A stretch of 64,000 nt of DNA from Microcoleus sp. EPA2 (GCA_020882975.1 JAHRFD010000004.1:1-64000), one strand, 5' to 3'. Counted from the first letter of the stretch, positions 9,506 to 18,744 are shown. Made by a program: numbers and translations. Notes: generated by a model not told the origin, from the letters alone.

Positions 9506-9886
9506 TTAGGGAATAGGTGCGGTAATTTCAGTGGGTGTTTCCTCTGGTGAAGCTACTGCTGGTTTTTCCAGCAGTAGGCGCTGTTTGTTCCGAAATTCGG
9601 TGGCCGCATCGTTTAAATTTTGTCGCTGTTCGCTACTAAATTCTTCCATGCTGCGGCCATTTCCCAATCGGGAGCGGTGAATTAAATCCAATACTCGGCT
9701 GCCGCCATTGCCGCCGGAAAAAGGATCGGGATTGTCGTTAGTTTGAAAGTCTTGCAGGGGCTGACCATTGGTTAAGCTACTAGCTTGAGCTAAGGTTGGT
9801 TGAGGTAGGAAAAAAGTGGAAAAGGCGATCGCACTTAATGCCACCCGCATTATCAAATTGCCAGATTTTGAAGTTTTGGTGTTCAT
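9506..9886 (-). CDS. Small exported protein of unknown function
   Basis: A 126-residue protein with an N-terminal signal peptide (basic start, hydrophobic stretch through about residue 30, likely cleavage after AQA). A Gly/Asn/Pro-rich stretch and a Gln/Asn/Glu-rich helical segment ending in a proline-rich tail follow. No domain is recognised. It lies just downstream of the pentapeptide-repeat gene on the same strand with a 95-base gap, so both may be made from one transcript and both are exported. Function unknown. Confidence 0.65.
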   Translation of the reverse strand: MNTKTSKSGNLIMRVALSAIAFSTFFLPQPTLAQASSLTNGQPLQDFQTNDNPDPFSGGNGGSRVLDLIHRSRLGNGRSMEEFSSEQRQNLNDAATEFRNKQRLLLEKPAVASPEETPTEITAPIP

Positions 9887-9981
9887 AATTATCAGGAATT
9901 AAGGAAGAAGGAAGAAGAACGCCCCAAGGCGGTTTCATTCTTGGTAGGGGCTGTGCCAAGAGTGCCGGCCATCCGAGGACA

Positions 9982-10479
9982 TCAGGGACAGCCCAAAGAA
10001 TCGCGAGTATCAATGCCAGTTTGTGAATTAGTCCCACTAGCTATTTTGCACAATTCTTTGATTTGTGCGCCATCCATAATGGCATCAGTAAAATCAGCCC
10101 CGGTGATGTCAACTCCCTCAAAGGTAGAACGCAGCAAAATAGTTTCTGCTAAAATGGCGTCACTGAGATCGGCATTAGTAAATTTAACTTGATCGATCAT
10201 CGCATTAGTTAAATTTGCTCCATGCAAATTCGCCTGAGTCATCACCGAAGCACTCATAATTGCTCCCCGCAAATCGGCCTTAGAAAAATTAGTCAAGTCC
10301 ATATTAGCGTTAGAAAACTCAGCAGCGCGCAAAACTTGACCGGAAAAATCGCGTCTTGTCAGTTCGGCATTGCTAAAGGACAGGGGTGGGGCATAATATT
10401 TAGATTGGCCCCAAGCCGGCAGGGGGAAGATTAAGATACAGAGTGTCAATAGGAAGGTAGCTAGTAGCCGGAGTCTCAT
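9982..10479 (-). CDS. Exported pentapeptide repeat protein
   Basis: I start the gene at ATG 10479, giving 165 residues that open with a clean signal peptide (RLLATFLLTLCILIFPLPAWG). About 15 pentapeptide units of the A(D/N)LXX type follow, such as TNFSKADLRGA and ANLHGANLTNA, then a Cys-containing C-terminal tail with two cysteines. Such proteins fold as right-handed quadrilateral beta helices, and cyanobacterial or plastid relatives reside in the thylakoid lumen. The frame stays open upstream to 10989 but only by reading antisense through the holin-like gene, so that extension is rejected. Role unknown. Confidence 0.88.
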   Translation of the reverse strand: MRLRLLATFLLTLCILIFPLPAWGQSKYYAPPLSFSNAELTRRDFSGQVLRAAEFSNANMDLTNFSKADLRGAIMSASVMTQANLHGANLTNAMIDQVKFTNADLSDAILAETILLRSTFEGVDITGADFTDAIMDGAQIKELCKIASGTNSQTGIDTRDSLGCP

Positions 10480-10588
10480 AAGTTGGGTGTTCTCGCAAGG
10501 TGGATATTTGGTAGTGTATTCCGAACTTTGGGCGATCGACTCAAGAGTTAAAATCTCAATTAATAGTGATGGAGATGAAAAAAACGAT

Positions 10589-10960
10589 ATGCTAAGTTTT
10601 TTATTAACTTGGGTAGTAGCAGCAGTTTCGCTGGTGATTACAGCTAACATTGTACCAGGTATCACAGTAGTTAGCTTTCCGGCGGCGATGCTAGCAGCCG
10701 TGGTGATCGGATTTGTGAATGCGGTGGTGCAACCGATTCTGACATTGTTGACGCTGCCTTTGAGCATTCTTTCTTTGGGTTTGTTTTTATTTGTGGTGAA
10801 TGCGATTTCGCTTTCCTTGGCGTCGTGGTTGGCTGGTGTCTTCAGTATCGGTTTTGCCGTTAATGGTTTTTGGCCTGCTTTGTTTGGTTCAATTGTTTTG
10901 TCCTTTGTTTCTGGCTTGATTGGTCGATTTGTGAATGCCGATCGCTCTTTGGATATGTAA
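10589..10960 (+). CDS. Phage-holin-4-like membrane protein
   Basis: From ATG 10589, preceded by GGAG at 10571-10574, the 123-residue protein has four hydrophobic helices with the family motifs ANIVPGITV, NAVVQPILTLLTLPL and LGLFLFVVNA. Databases usually call this family phage holin family protein or YvlD-like. In bacteria it is chromosomal and there are no phage genes here, so a lysis role is not implied. The start predicted further upstream (10487) would add a non-membrane leader and is less likely. A paralogue lies at 36778-37143. The 3' end overlaps the antisense CbiG-like frame by about 100 bases. Confidence 0.88.
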   Translation: MLSFLLTWVVAAVSLVITANIVPGITVVSFPAAMLAAVVIGFVNAVVQPILTLLTLPLSILSLGLFLFVVNAISLSLASWLAGVFSIGFAVNGFWPALFGSIVLSFVSGLIGRFVNADRSLDM

Positions 10961-11735
10961 CATCCAATCTTAGATGTGCGATCGGGCAAGCTGCAACGGC
11001 TACAGTTACACAGCCTGCTTTTTCTTCCGCTCTAAATATTTGTTTAGGAACTAAAAGCCTTTCATGGGTGGGCAAGATGCCCACCCCACAACCATATTCA
11101 CTGTTTGTGGAACAGGCATCTTGCCTGTTTTTGACAATGGGACAATATCCAAGTTCGATCGCGCCTAGTGCAGCGGCTTCTGCTACACTTTTAGTCCCGA
11201 CTTTTGCCACTACTATATTTGAAGGATGGGGAACTTCTACAGAGTTTAAGACACTAGCAGAAAAGGTTTTTAAATGCCAGTTGTACCCTTGACAAAGTTC
11301 GATAATTCCAGATTCATTGGCTTTCGTGTCTATTGTCGCAATACCGGCGATCGCACTTAACGCTAAATGATAACTGCTACATACTTGTTTAATCGCGCTT
11401 TCGATGACTTTTCTCGATGTTCCCCCGGTGCAACCTATCCCTATCCATAATACTTTCGGATGCCATTGCACCTGTGGCAAAGCCGATGCCGGCAACAATC
11501 TTCTGTGCCTAAAACTAATCCAAATCCTCCCTTTGACAACTGAGAGATTGTCACCATCCCAACACAATGAATGTCCTTGTAGTAAAGAATTTTTCCACAA
11601 CCTACAACCCACTTCTTGAATTACTTCTACCCTTTCTCCCCTAGCCATAACCGCCGCGACTCCTGGCCAGTCCCCGAACCCACGACTCCAACCACCTAAA
11701 CTCTCTAGCCACTCTAAAGTCAATTGATTAATCAT
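10860..11735 (-). CDS. Truncated CbiG-like cobalamin biosynthesis protein with repeat insertion
   Basis: Residues about 10-190 match the middle and C-terminal parts of CbiG (cobalt-precorrin-5A hydrolase; C-terminal CobE-like domain): GDWPGVAAVMARGE, VLWIGIGCTGGTS, AIAGIATIDTKANE, VGTKSVAEAAAL and LLVPKQIF. The N-terminal CbiG domain is missing, and an in-frame TAA lies just upstream of ATG 11735. About 25 residues (including KNRQDACSTN) interrupt the conserved junction before RLLVPKQIF; their DNA is a pair of palindromes at 11066-11129. After VTVAVAA the frame runs on antisense into the holin-like gene, adding a Gln/Lys-rich tail. Probably a decaying or remodelled gene; catalytic competence is doubtful. 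Confidence 0.7.
   Translation of the reverse strand: MINQLTLEWLESLGGWSRGFGDWPGVAAVMARGERVEVIQEVGCRLWKNSLLQGHSLCWDGDNLSVVKGRIWISFRHRRLLPASALPQVQWHPKVLWIGIGCTGGTSRKVIESAIKQVCSSYHLALSAIAGIATIDTKANESGIIELCQGYNWHLKTFSASVLNSVEVPHPSNIVVAKVGTKSVAEAAALGAIELGYCPIVKNRQDACSTNSEYGCGVGILPTHERLLVPKQIFRAEEKAGCVTVAVAACPIAHLRLDVTYPKSDRHSQIDQSSQKQRTKQLNQTKQAKNH
11066..11129. repeat. Pair of palindromes inserted in-frame in the CbiG-like gene
   Basis: Two hairpins, GGGTGGGCA-AGA-TGCCCACCC at 11066-11086 and AACAGGCA-TCT-TGCCTGTT at 11111-11129, lie inside the coding frame. A related hairpin (AGAACAGGC with GCCTGTTCT) occurs between genes at 43665-43687. The peptide they encode has no counterpart in the CbiG family. 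Confidence 0.8.
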
Positions 11736-11807
11736 TATAAAAATTTAACATTATTTTTAAACAAAAGTTGTAAAATAGCACAAACTGCCAAAAATACAAC
11801 ATTGACT

Positions 11808-12170
11808 ATGGTAGAACTAAACCAATTACTGTTAGAGTTTGAAGCAAACCTTGAATGGGAAGCAGTGACGGAAGAATGGAAAGAACGTCGCGACGATTGG
11901 GTAAGCGACGTTTCAGCAGCAAGTGACGAAAAACAACTAGCACAATTGCTAGTTGAATTAGAATCAAATTTTCAGCCCGATGCCGTACAAAGTCAATGGA
12001 AAAAGCTTCGTAAAAGTTGGATCAAAGAATGTCAAATAGCCTCGACTCTTGAAGAATTTTCAAGTTTATTATTGGAACTAGAAAGCAATACAACTTGGGA
12101 AGTAGTGACGGAGGAATGGCAGGAATACCGGGAGAATTGGGTGCAACAAATGTACGAATTTATCGAGTAA
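11808..12170 (+). CDS. Small protein of three internal ~42-residue repeats
   Basis: From ATG 11808 the 120-residue acidic protein consists almost wholly of three copies of one motif: LL(L/V)E(F/L)E(A/S)N, then V near +12, then two Trp residues six positions apart (EEWKERRDDW, SQWKKLRKSW, EEWQEYRENW). No known domain is recognised. The pattern suggests three helical hairpins with Trp packing. The stop codon directly abuts the stop codon of the convergent TetR gene with no base between. The frame is open back to 11724 but that leader is Lys/Asn-rich and unlike the repeats. Function unknown. Confidence 0.7.
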   Translation: MVELNQLLLEFEANLEWEAVTEEWKERRDDWVSDVSAASDEKQLAQLLVELESNFQPDAVQSQWKKLRKSWIKECQIASTLEEFSSLLLELESNTTWEVVTEEWQEYRENWVQQMYEFIE

Positions 12171-12788
12171 TTACTCATCTTTAATTAAAACCCCATTTAG
12201 AAAAATGTCGGCGAGTCCTTCTGCCATTTCCTGCATTTGCTGCGGAGAAGCATTAGGCTCCATAATCGTATTTTGACTAAAACCTGCCACTGCAAACATC
12301 CCCAAAAACACCTGAGCCACAATTTTCGGATTCATCTGCCGATAAATTCCTTTTTCCATTGCCGTTTCAAAAAAAGCCTCGGCTACCTCACTCATTTTGC
12401 CAATTACTTCTAACTGAATTCGATCGCGCAAATCTGGGTGAAATTGCGCCTCCAAAAAACAAACCCGCATCATGTCGCTATTCTCGCGGATATTGAGCAT
12501 CCGCCGTCGCATTACCTGAGCCACAGCTTTGTAACTGCCCATTTCGCTTAATTCCGTCAACAAATCGGTCAGTAATTCTACCCATCCTTCTGTAGCTACC
12601 TCAATCAAAATTGCTTTTTTATTATCAAAATGCCGAAACAGAGTCCCCTCTGCCACTCCCGCCGCCGCTGCTAAATCGCGAGTGGTAGTGCCATCATATC
12701 CACTACGAGCAAACAAGCGTTGAGCCGCTTGTAAAATCCGTTTTTTGGTTTCTGTTTCAGAAGGAGGAGACTGATTAAAAATTCGCAT
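12171..12788 (-). CDS. TetR/AcrR family transcriptional regulator
   Basis: A 205-residue protein with an N-terminal TetR helix-turn-helix (ILQAAQRLFARSGYDGTT, then AAGVAEGTLFRHFDNK at about residues 43-58) and a larger all-helical ligand-binding half. Family members repress efflux or metabolic genes and release DNA when a small molecule binds. The ligand cannot be predicted. The start at ATG 12788 is well placed. The gene is divergent from the M16 peptidase gene across about 280 bases, which might be its target; this is only positional inference. Confidence 0.92.
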   Translation of the reverse strand: MRIFNQSPPSETETKKRILQAAQRLFARSGYDGTTTRDLAAAAGVAEGTLFRHFDNKKAILIEVATEGWVELLTDLLTELSEMGSYKAVAQVMRRRMLNIRENSDMMRVCFLEAQFHPDLRDRIQLEVIGKMSEVAEAFFETAMEKGIYRQMNPKIVAQVFLGMFAVAGFSQNTIMEPNASPQQMQEMAEGLADIFLNGVLIKDE

Positions 12789-13069
12789 AGCTTTGTAATC
12801 GGTAATTGGCGAATTGGAAGATAGACTTGGGGACTGAGGGACTAAATTATGTTAAGTTTTAAGTTGTAGTTGACTTTAATCTTAAACTCAAAACTCCTTG
12901 TTCAACCCTAGATTATTTTTGAGCTGGGCTGTATCAGCGTAGCACTTGCGACGCAACAGATCGCTTATGACTCAAAAAATCTTTATGCTTAAAAAAGAAT
13001 CTCTTTTATTCGGCATAAACATCTTGCTGTGTGACAATGCCCAATCCCAAATCTCAAATCTCAAATCCC

Positions 13070-14668
13070 ATGACTCCGCCGTCTCAAAAACCTCCTCGTG
13101 AACCGAAGCTATCCCACAGGGACTCCTTCACATCGAAAACACGACTGCTAGCCTCCCTGCTGGCCGCTGTGGTGCTGTGGTGGGGAATTAACCCGCAAAT
13201 CGCCCTCGCCCGCGAAAACCCTGCTAACGGCTCCGCAGCAGTGTCTGTTATGCCATCGCTCGATCGAGTAATTCGCCAAGTCACCGAATTTAAGCTTGAC
13301 AACGGCATGACATTCATCGTACTCGAAAGACCAAGAGCACCCGTAGCATCCTTTCTAATTCATGCTGACGTGGGAGGAGCAAACGAGCCCGACGGGCAAA
13401 CTGGAGTCGCTCACTACCTCGAACATTTAGCCTTCAAAGGCACGCCCCAAATTGGCACTACTGATTACAAAGCTGAAAAACCACTCCTAGAAAAACAAGA
13501 CAAACTCTTCGCGCAAATCCAAGCAGCCAAAGCCAGCGGTAAAACCGCAGAACTCGCTAAATTCCAAGCAGAATTTGACAAAGTTGAAAACGAAGCATTG
13601 CAATTTGTTAAACGCAACGAATTTGGTAAAATTGTCGAACAAGCAGGGGGAGTCGGGCTCAATGCCGCCACTTCTACCGACGCCACCATGTATTTTTATA
13701 GCCTGCCAGCTAATAAATTAGAACTGTGGATGTCCCTGGAATCGGAGCGATTTCTAGAACCAGTATTTCGGGAATTTTACAAAGAAAAACAGGTGATTCT
13801 AGAGGAACGCCGAATGCGAACCGAAAATTCCCCCATCGGACAAATGGTGGAACTTTTTGCTGAAAAAGCTTTCTCTGTCCATCCCTATCGTCGCCCCGTA
13901 ATTGGCTACACTCAAGACATTCAAAACCTCACCCGTAGCGATGTACAAAAGTTTTTTGACACTCATTACGTCCCCAGCAAGCTGACTGTGGCAGTGGTAG
14001 GAGATGTGAAAGCCTCGGAGGTGAAGCGACTGGCACAAATTTATTTCGGCCGCTACAAAGCGAAGCCAGCGGCTCCTGAATTGCAAATTGTCGAACCTCC
14101 CCAAGCCCAAACTAAGGAAGTAACGCTGAAATTGCAAACTCAACCTTGGTATTTGGAAGGATACCACAGACCTGCGATGAACCATCCCGACAATGCGATT
14201 TATGAAATAATTGGTTCTTTGCTCAGCGATGGTCGCACTTCTCGACTTTACAAATCTTTAGTAGTAGAAAAGCAATTAGCTTTGGCGGCTCAAGGTTTTA
14301 GCGGTTATCCGGGAGAAAAGTATCCGAATTTAATGTTATTTTACGCTCAAACTGCTCCGGGGCGCACCGTTGATGAGGTGGCGATGGCTTTGAGCAAGGA
14401 AATCGATCGCTTGAAAACAGAGCCGGTGTCTGCTGAGGAATTGGAGCAAGTGAAAACTCAGGCGAGGGCTGGTTTATTGCGATCGCTCGATTCTAACATG
14501 GGCATGGCATTTTCCCTGCTGGATTATCAAGTAAAAACTGGTTCTTGGCGCAATTTGTTTAAGCAATTGGATGCTATTGCTAAGGTAGGTCCCACGGATA
14601 TTCAACGAGTCGCCCAGACAACTTTCCGCCCTGAAAACAAGACTATTGGTAAGCTTTTACCACTGTAA
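13070..14668 (+). CDS. M16 family zinc peptidase, catalytic subunit
   Basis: The processing-protease-like protein keeps the inverted zinc motif HXXEH as HYLEH in VAHYLEHLAFKGT and the distal metal-binding Glu region near ESERFLEP. A membrane or signal segment (LLASLLAAVVLWWGINPQIALA) opens the protein, implying export. The frame is open to GTG 13031 and ATG 13037, but those codons read through a heptameric CAAATCT repeat, so I prefer ATG 13070. It pairs with the next gene, which lacks the zinc motif, as in two-subunit M16B peptidases. The substrate is unknown. Confidence 0.93.
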   Translation: MTPPSQKPPREPKLSHRDSFTSKTRLLASLLAAVVLWWGINPQIALARENPANGSAAVSVMPSLDRVIRQVTEFKLDNGMTFIVLERPRAPVASFLIHADVGGANEPDGQTGVAHYLEHLAFKGTPQIGTTDYKAEKPLLEKQDKLFAQIQAAKASGKTAELAKFQAEFDKVENEALQFVKRNEFGKIVEQAGGVGLNAATSTDATMYFYSLPANKLELWMSLESERFLEPVFREFYKEKQVILEERRMRTENSPIGQMVELFAEKAFSVHPYRRPVIGYTQDIQNLTRSDVQKFFDTHYVPSKLTVAVVGDVKASEVKRLAQIYFGRYKAKPAAPELQIVEPPQAQTKEVTLKLQTQPWYLEGYHRPAMNHPDNAIYEIIGSLLSDGRTSRLYKSLVVEKQLALAAQGFSGYPGEKYPNLMLFYAQTAPGRTVDEVAMALSKEIDRLKTEPVSAEELEQVKTQARAGLLRSLDSNMGMAFSLLDYQVKTGSWRNLFKQLDAIAKVGPTDIQRVAQTTFRPENKTIGKLLPL

Positions 14669-14835
14669 GGAAGGAAGAGGGAAGAAGGAAGAAGGAATAA
14701 GGAATAAGGAAGAGGGAAGACTCGTTCCTAGGCTCTGCCTGGGAACGAATATCCAGAGGCTCTGCCTCGATTTATACTCGGCGGTTGAAACCGCGTCTAC
14801 ACAAACGAAGTCTGCCTCCGCAGACTAAGAGATAG
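14669..14835. repeat. Heptameric GAAGGAA repeat and GGCTCTGCCT palindromic repeat
   Basis: Directly after the first M16 gene come GAAGGAA, GAGGGAA and AATAAGG units. A near-palindrome GTTCCTAGGCTCTGCCT at about 14724 follows, with a GGCTCTGCCTC copy at 14758 and an AACGAAGTCTGCC stretch. The same GTTCCTAGGCTCTGCCT and CCAGAGGCTCTGCCTCG modules recur at 37179-37225. The block separates the two M16 genes by about 200 bases. Confidence 0.75.
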
Positions 14836-14866
14836 AATAGTTACCACAGGCAACTTAGGAGAAAGA

Positions 14867-16348
14867 ATGAAAAGGACTAAATTGAAACTGAAAAAAGTAA
14901 AGTTATTTCTGCTGGCGCTTTGCTTCTTTACAGTTTCATTATCAACATTTAATTTATTACCTTCCTTCGCGGCGGGACCGAAGCACTACGACGAATTGAC
15001 ATTTCCGGCACTGCCAGAATTGAAACTACCTAAATACACTCGCTTTGAACTTAAAAATGGGATGCGAGTCTACTTAATGGAAGACAAAGAACTCCCCTTA
15101 GTCGGAGGAAATGCGATATTTCGCACCGGAGAAAGATTTGAGCCAAGCGAGAAAATCGGACTGGCAAATTTAACTGGGACAGTAATGCGCACTGGCGGTA
15201 CGAAAAAGCATACGTCAGACGAACTAAATCAGTTGCTAGAACGTCGCGCTGCTTCGGTAGAAACAGGGATTAGCTCTACTTCGGGAAGCGCTAATTTTAC
15301 GGCTTTAGCTGAGGATATAGAGCCTGTATTTGACTTGTTTGCAGAAGTCATTCAACAGCCAATTTTTGATCAAGAAAAGTTGGATTTAGCGAAGAAACAA
15401 GAGCAAGGTGGAATCGCGCGCCGCAATGACAATCCCGACGACATTACCAGCCGTGAGTTTCAAAAACTGATTTATGGCGATCGCAGTCCTTACGCCCGCA
15501 CGGTAGAATACAAAACCCTGGCGAATATTTCCCGCGAAGATTTGGTGGGTTTCTACCAGAAATACTTTCACCCTAAAAATATGATTTTGGGGATTTCTGG
15601 GGACTTTGATACGGCAAAAATGCGATCGCTCATCGAGCAAAAATTTGGCAATTGGCAACCGACTGAGATGGCAGAAGTGCCGCCCTTACCCACTGTATCA
15701 GCAGCCAATAAAGGTGGCATATTTTTTGTAAATCAGCCCCAACTAACTCAAAGTTACGTGCAAATGGGACATTTGGGTGGAATGCTCAATAGTCCAGATT
15801 ACGGTGCTTTGGATGTAATGAATGGGGTTTTGAACGGTTTTGGTGGCCGTTTGTTCAATAACGTGCGATCGCGCCAAGGCTTAGCTTATTCAGTCTATGC
15901 TGCTTGGAGTGCGAGGTTTGACTATCCAGGGGTATTCGTCGCAGGAGGCCAAACGCGATCGGAAGCAACCGTACCATTTATCAAAGCAATTAACACAGAG
16001 ATCGATCGCATTCGCACCGAAGCAATTACCCCAGAAGAATTAGCTTTTGCTAAAGATTCAAAAATCAATTCCTTCATCTTCAAATTTGAAGACCCCAGTC
16101 AAACTTTGGCGCGCTTAATGAACTACGAATACTACGGTTATCCGCAAGATTTCATTTTTAGCTACCGTCGCAGCGTTGAAGCAGCCACAATTGCTGACGT
16201 ACAGCGCGTCGCCAATACTTACTTGAAACCGGAAAATTTGGTGACATTAGTAGTGGGAAATACTGCGGCAATTCAACCACCATTATCCAGTTTGGGAACT
16301 TCGGTGAAAGTGCAATCTGTGGATATCACAATTCCCTCGGCAACTTAA
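14867..16348 (+). CDS. M16 family peptidase homologue, non-catalytic subunit
   Basis: The 493-residue protein has a signal peptide (LFLLALCFFTVSLSTFNLL) and an M16 fold but no HXXEH: the equivalent region reads LANLTGTVMRTGG. It retains the substrate-binding Arg/Tyr motif FNNVRSRQGLAYSVYAAW typical of the partner subunit. A strong AGGAGA ribosome site at about 14855 precedes the ATG. Together with the catalytic subunit upstream it should form a heterodimeric clamshell peptidase outside the cytoplasmic membrane. A repeat block between them may weaken cotranscription. Confidence 0.92.
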   Translation: MKRTKLKLKKVKLFLLALCFFTVSLSTFNLLPSFAAGPKHYDELTFPALPELKLPKYTRFELKNGMRVYLMEDKELPLVGGNAIFRTGERFEPSEKIGLANLTGTVMRTGGTKKHTSDELNQLLERRAASVETGISSTSGSANFTALAEDIEPVFDLFAEVIQQPIFDQEKLDLAKKQEQGGIARRNDNPDDITSREFQKLIYGDRSPYARTVEYKTLANISREDLVGFYQKYFHPKNMILGISGDFDTAKMRSLIEQKFGNWQPTEMAEVPPLPTVSAANKGGIFFVNQPQLTQSYVQMGHLGGMLNSPDYGALDVMNGVLNGFGGRLFNNVRSRQGLAYSVYAAWSARFDYPGVFVAGGQTRSEATVPFIKAINTEIDRIRTEAITPEELAFAKDSKINSFIFKFEDPSQTLARLMNYEYYGYPQDFIFSYRRSVEAATIADVQRVANTYLKPENLVTLVVGNTAAIQPPLSSLGTSVKVQSVDITIPSAT

Positions 16349-16370
16349 TCGGTAATAAGTTCATAATCAA

Positions 16371-16430
16371 GACTAAAGTCCTCACTACAAACCATTTTTA
16401 GGTTCGTAGTAAGGACTTTAGTCCTCTATT
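16371..16430. terminator. Long imperfect hairpin with T-rich tail between convergent genes
   Basis: Arms at 16371-16393 (GACTAAAGTCCTCACTAC...) and 16401-16423 pair with about two mismatches and a 7-base loop, and CTATTTTT follows. It lies between the convergent M16 and Uma2 genes, fitting a terminator. Fragments of the same AAGGACTTTAGTC sequence recur near 41200 and 41440, so it is also a dispersed repeat. Confidence 0.65.
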
Positions 16431-16432
16431 TT

Positions 16433-17179
16433 TCACGTCAGTCGATCGGGATCGATATTCAACTCCCGCAACTTTGCCGCCAATAAATCCGCCCGCAGCC
16501 GTTCCTGTTCGGCCCGCAGCCGTTCATATTCCGCTTGTTCCGAACTCCACAGCAGCAAATTTCCCTGCGAATCCCACCAGCGCAGCCAATTCATAGTTTG
16601 CCCCAAACGTTCCCCCGGCCAAATCCCCAGCCACAAATCTAACTCTGGAATCCGCACCCGTCCTTGTGCATCAGCAGTCTGGGTTACATAGCGGCCATTT
16701 TGCAAGCACAGCACTTCCAACTTGGGATCGTAGGGATCGTAGGTAACATAGGTAGGAACTTGCAAAATCTGCTCGTAGAAGTAGAGCTTACCGTAGGGAG
16801 GAGTCGATCGCACCGACAGTTCGCCGTAATCTTCGTCAGACAAAAACTCCATCACCACAGATACCGGCGCACCCTCCAGATTGGGCGTGTAGCTGCGGCG
16901 AATCGTCCCCTCAGCAACTGGATGCACTTGCGGCACGTAAAACCAATCCGGTGCTTTCACTACAGTTTTCTTATTGATAGTCGCTACCAGTCCAAAATTA
17001 GAACCAATAAGTGCGATCGGCGCAATGCGTCCAGCGGCCCCCAAAGCATCGGTGAGAGCGGCCGCAAGGGGTGGTTGTTGAATATTTTCCACGGGATCGT
17101 CCGGTAAAACAAAGTCGGCTGGTAGGGGTTCCCAGGTGACAGTTAGTGCTTTGGAACTCGACGAGATTTGAAGTACCAT
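16433..17179 (-). CDS. Uma2 family protein (PD-(D/E)XK fold, DUF820)
   Basis: From ATG 17179 the protein shows the family core: VVKAPDWFYVP followed by VSVVMEFLSDE and the YGKLYFYEQILQVPTYVTYDP segment, then a C-terminal coiled stretch of YERLRAEQERLRADLLAAKL. Cyanobacteria carry dozens of these genes. They are annotated as restriction-endonuclease-like but their biological role is unproven. The extra leader seen upstream in frame comes from a repeat at 17226-17291, so it is excluded. Convergent with the M16 genes. Confidence 0.88.
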   Translation of the reverse strand: MVLQISSSSKALTVTWEPLPADFVLPDDPVENIQQPPLAAALTDALGAAGRIAPIALIGSNFGLVATINKKTVVKAPDWFYVPQVHPVAEGTIRRSYTPNLEGAPVSVVMEFLSDEDYGELSVRSTPPYGKLYFYEQILQVPTYVTYDPYDPKLEVLCLQNGRYVTQTADAQGRVRIPELDLWLGIWPGERLGQTMNWLRWWDSQGNLLLWSSEQAEYERLRAEQERLRADLLAAKLRELNIDPDRLT

Positions 17180-17225
17180 GAGCCTATACCATTTTATTTT
17201 TAGTATCTTAAGAATCAGCATTCCT

Positions 17226-17291
17226 GTAGGGGCGGGTTCACCAACAATCATTGCCTAAAACCGATAATCTTGTAAACCCGCCCGCGCCCGA
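17226..17291. repeat. Palindromic intergenic repeat (GTAGGGGCGGGTT type)
   Basis: TGTAGGGGCGGGTT at the left and AAACCCGCCC at the right enclose about 35 bases. This is the same element type as the repeats at 117-292. It lies between the Uma2 gene and asnS. Confidence 0.7.
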
Positions 17292-17306
17292 CGACAAATA
17301 AAGATC

Positions 17307-18698
17307 CTAAAAATCAATAGTCAAAGGTGCTCTCGGAAACGGAATCACATCGCGAATATTTCCCATTCCAGTCATAAACTGCACCAACCGCTCAAACCCC
17401 AAACCAAAGCCAGCATGAGGCACAGTACCGTAGCGGCGCAAATCCAAATACCACCACAATTCCTCCTTGTTCATCCCCTGCGCTTCCATGCGTCTTTCCA
17501 ACACATCCAGCCGTTCTTCCCGCTGGGAACCACCGATGATTTCGCCCAGTTTAGGAGCCAGAATATCCATGGCTCGCACGGTTTTCTCATCATCATTTAA
17601 CCGCATATAAAATGCTTTAATTCCCACGGGATAATCTGTGACAATTGTCGGCTTTTTAAACAATTCCTCAGCCAAATAACGCTCGTGTTCCGACTGCAAA
17701 TCCAAACCCCACTTGACGGGAAAATCAAATTTTTTGTCTGCTTTCTCCAAAAGTGCGATCGCCTCGGTGTAGGTAATCCGCTCGAACTGATTGTTAATGA
17801 TATTTTCCGCAGTAGCCAAAACCGTCTTGTCAATGCGATCGTTGAAAAACTCCATATCTTCCGGGCAACGATCCAACACGTATTTAAAAATATACTTTAA
17901 AAACGCCTCAGCCAAATCCATATCACCCTGCAAATCGCAAAAAGCCATCTCCGGTTCAATCATCCAAAACTCAGCCAAATGCCGCGAAGTATTAGAATTT
18001 TCCGCTCTAAAAGTCGGGCCAAAAGTGTAAACATTGCCGAAAGCCATCGCCATAATTTCCGCTTCCAACTGACCACTTACTGTCAGATAAGCGCGTTTAC
18101 CAAAAAAGTCTTTCGCATAATCAACCTCTTGAGAATCAGTGCGCGGGATATTTTTCAGATCGAAGTTAGTAACCGCAAACATTTCCCCCGCACCTTCACA
18201 ATCGCTAGCAGCAATAATCGGAGTATGCACCCACAAAAAACCCCGTTCTTGGAAAAATTGGTGTATCGCTGCGGAACAAGCATTGCGAACCCGAAACACA
18301 GCACCGTGGGTGTTAGTGCGCGGCCGCAAATGGGCGATAGTTCGCAAAAACTCCAAAGAATGCCGCTTCTTTTGCAGCGGATAACTTTGGGGATCGGCAT
18401 CCCCATAAACTTGAACTTGAGACGCTTTTAACTCAATGCGCTGTCCCTTTGCTGGAGATGCTACCAACACCCCCGACACTTCCACAGATGCACCTGTATT
18501 TAATTGTTTCAGTACATTCTCAAAATCTGGCAAATCAGCATTGATGACTACTTGTAAATTAGCCATCGCCGAACCATCATTGACTTCCACAAACGCAAAT
18601 TCTTTCAATTCCCGCTTAGTGCGAACCCAGCCTTGAACAGTGACAGTTTCATCAGGTTCCCCAGCCCGCAAAATAGCAGCAATTCGTTGATTTGTCAT
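17307..18698 (-). CDS. asnS: Asparaginyl-tRNA synthetase
   Basis: AsnS charges tRNA-Asn with asparagine in the cytoplasm. The 463 residues from ATG 18698 (with GGGAG five bases upstream) equal the usual bacterial length. An N-terminal OB anticodon-binding domain holds [23 protein letters not shown]. The class II catalytic core shows motif 2 ([21 protein letters not shown]) and motif 3 ([21 protein letters not shown]). The codon used upstream by a longer reading (GTG 18704) lies between the ribosome site and this ATG and is less likely. High confidence. Confidence 0.97.
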   Translation of the reverse strand: MTNQRIAAILRAGEPDETVTVQGWVRTKRELKEFAFVEVNDGSAMANLQVVINADLPDFENVLKQLNTGASVEVSGVLVASPAKGQRIELKASQVQVYGDADPQSYPLQKKRHSLEFLRTIAHLRPRTNTHGAVFRVRNACSAAIHQFFQERGFLWVHTPIIAASDCEGAGEMFAVTNFDLKNIPRTDSQEVDYAKDFFGKRAYLTVSGQLEAEIMAMAFGNVYTFGPTFRAENSNTSRHLAEFWMIEPEMAFCDLQGDMDLAEAFLKYIFKYVLDRCPEDMEFFNDRIDKTVLATAENIINNQFERITYTEAIALLEKADKKFDFPVKWGLDLQSEHERYLAEELFKKPTIVTDYPVGIKAFYMRLNDDEKTVRAMDILAPKLGEIIGGSQREERLDVLERRMEAQGMNKEELWWYLDLRRYGTVPHAGFGLGFERLVQFMTGMGNIRDVIPFPRAPLTIDF

Positions 18699-18744
18699 AT
18701 CCACTCCCGTTTATTTAATATTTTGCACTATATTTCTCTGTTTT

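Noticed and set aside
10589..10960. Prophage remnant suggested by the holin-like proteins here and at 36778
   Set aside because: The family is common on bacterial chromosomes; no structural, integrase or lysin genes are nearby.
10480..10989. Upstream extension of the pentapeptide-repeat gene
   Set aside because: It reads antisense through the holin-like gene, and a clean signal peptide starts at 10479.
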